Assembly: GCA_017549145.1 (NCBI GenBank)
Contig: JAFYVM010000015.1
Span: forward strand, 1 to 64,000
Source of the DNA: Bacteroidales bacterium
Lineage (GTDB): Bacteria > Bacteroidota > Bacteroidia > Bacteroidales > UBA932
Direction: 5' to 3'
Length of the DNA stretch: 64,000 bases
In this document: positions 63,447-64,000 of the stretch, piece by piece
How the letters are laid out: each line of letters begins with the position of its first letter
Position numbering within the stretch: position 1 is the stretch's first letter
Translations under genes and position numbers: made by a program
Notes under the pieces: model-generated
Seen by the model: only the letters and a program-made list of their open reading frames with translations
Told to the model about the DNA's origin: nothing
Databases searched by the model: none

Positions 63447-64000
63447 TTATTCAAAGAAAAGGTCTTTGAATTCGTGTACACCAGTCAGACCATCTGTTCT
63501 GAGCGCCGCCTCTACTGCACCTGCAGCAAAGCCTTCACGAGAAAACGCCTCATGTGAGATGGTAATTCTGTCATTCACACCCTCAAATCCGATTGTATGG
63601 ATTCCTGGAATCTCACCACAGCGTACTGACTGAATATCAGTCTTTACATTCATGTTAGCATCTACGATATCTGCCAATGAGCGAGCTGTTCCGCTTGGAG
63701 CATCAAGTTTGTGGCAATGGTGCATCTCCACCATATATGGGCTGTATCCGCCAAACTCATTGAGAAGTTTAGTAATGTAATCTGTTACTGCAAAGAACAC
63801 ATTCACACCCACTGAGAAGTTTGTAGCCCAAATCATTGGAGTGCCACATTTCTCGAAATATGCAATAACCTCCTCACGAATATCTGCCCAGCCTGTTGTA
63901 CCTACAACTACTGCCTTGAAATTCTCTGCAAGGAACTTATAATTCTCTCTGAAAGCAGCTGGAGTTGTAAAATCAATACATACACACTCCTTTGCCAAAG
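63447..64000 (-). CDS. dapB: 4-hydroxy-tetrahydrodipicolinate reductase, C-terminal part (start outside window)
   Basis: The last ~184 codons of DapB, which reduces the DapA product with NAD(P)H. Seen: VVGTTGW, ATNFSVGVNVFFAV, the catalytic region EMHHCHKLDAPSGTA (His pair and Lys) and ISHEAFSREGFAAGA. The N-terminal nucleotide-binding part, about 55 residues, lies beyond the window edge. It is the first visible gene of the leftward dap operon. Confidence 0.94.
   Translation of the reverse strand, partial: LAKECVCIDFTTPAAFRENYKFLAENFKAVVVGTTGWADIREEVIAYFEKCGTPMIWATNFSVGVNVFFAVTDYITKLLNEFGGYSPYMVEMHHCHKLDAPSGTARSLADIVDANMNVKTDIQSVRCGEIPGIHTIGFEGVNDRITISHEAFSREGFAAGAVEAALRTDGLTGVHEFKDLFFE

Noticed and set aside
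1-64000. CRISPR arrays, prophage or integrase-bounded islands
   Set aside because: No regularly spaced repeats, Cas proteins, phage structural genes or integrases were seen.

Overview
The window is chromosomal DNA from an uncultured-type Bacteroidales (Bacteroidota). The evidence is three SusC/SusD outer-membrane uptake pairs, many lipoproteins with a short signal and Cys, the Bacteroidota promoter form TTTG-N19-TAnnTTTG (perfect copies before rpsO and pflB), a long Ala-rich S16 tail, and Wzi, DUF2147, DUF4302 and DUF4465 proteins. A complete histidine-degradation set and peptidase-rich uptake loci suggest an anaerobe that feeds on amino acids and peptides. The genus cannot be fixed from the sequence alone.

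Layout. 0-6 kb: 3' end of truB, a MATE exporter, a YgjP-type metalloprotease, an alpha/beta hydrolase lipoprotein, then rpsO and pnp. 6.1-7.3 kb: an AT-rich IS200/RAYT-type transposase gene bracketed by two inverted copies of one 24-bp hairpin. 7.4-22 kb: a divergent EamA transporter, then a long rightward stretch with a 5'-nucleotidase lipoprotein, ftcD, hutU, GT4, (Wzi on the other strand), hutH, GH20, hutI and a CE1-type esterase. Together ftcD/hutU/hutH/hutI take histidine to glutamate, but hutH carries a single in-frame amber codon. 22-27 kb: a leftward group with an EF-hand membrane protein of unknown family, the M3 peptidase Dcp and a small zinc-ribbon protein. 27-33.5 kb: ssb, pflB-pflA, a polyferredoxin and a Tat-type aldo/keto reductase. 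33.5-56 kb: three leftward SusC/SusD loci, two of them tandem paralogues, with an S8 peptidase, a zinc metallopeptidase and several surface lipoproteins. 56-64 kb: a YhhN protein, tRNA-Leu(GAG), DUF2147, rpsP-rimM, and a leftward lysine/DAP operon (dapB, dapA, dapD, aminotransferase, dapF, DUF4465).

The most notable non-gene signal is small palindromic DNA placed in frame inside protein genes. A 99-bp (33-codon) element with perfect 17-bp terminal inverted repeats and two inner hairpins lies in hutI. The same element lies in the opposite orientation in truB at the window edge, also read through as protein. The two copies show a compensatory T-A to C-G change in an inner stem. A second, unrelated repeat family (the 'CTTCGCT..CTCAGGATGACA' type) lies in frame in the polyferredoxin and follows the stop codons of three dap-operon genes. 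This resembles the Rickettsia palindromic elements in concept, in a different phylum.
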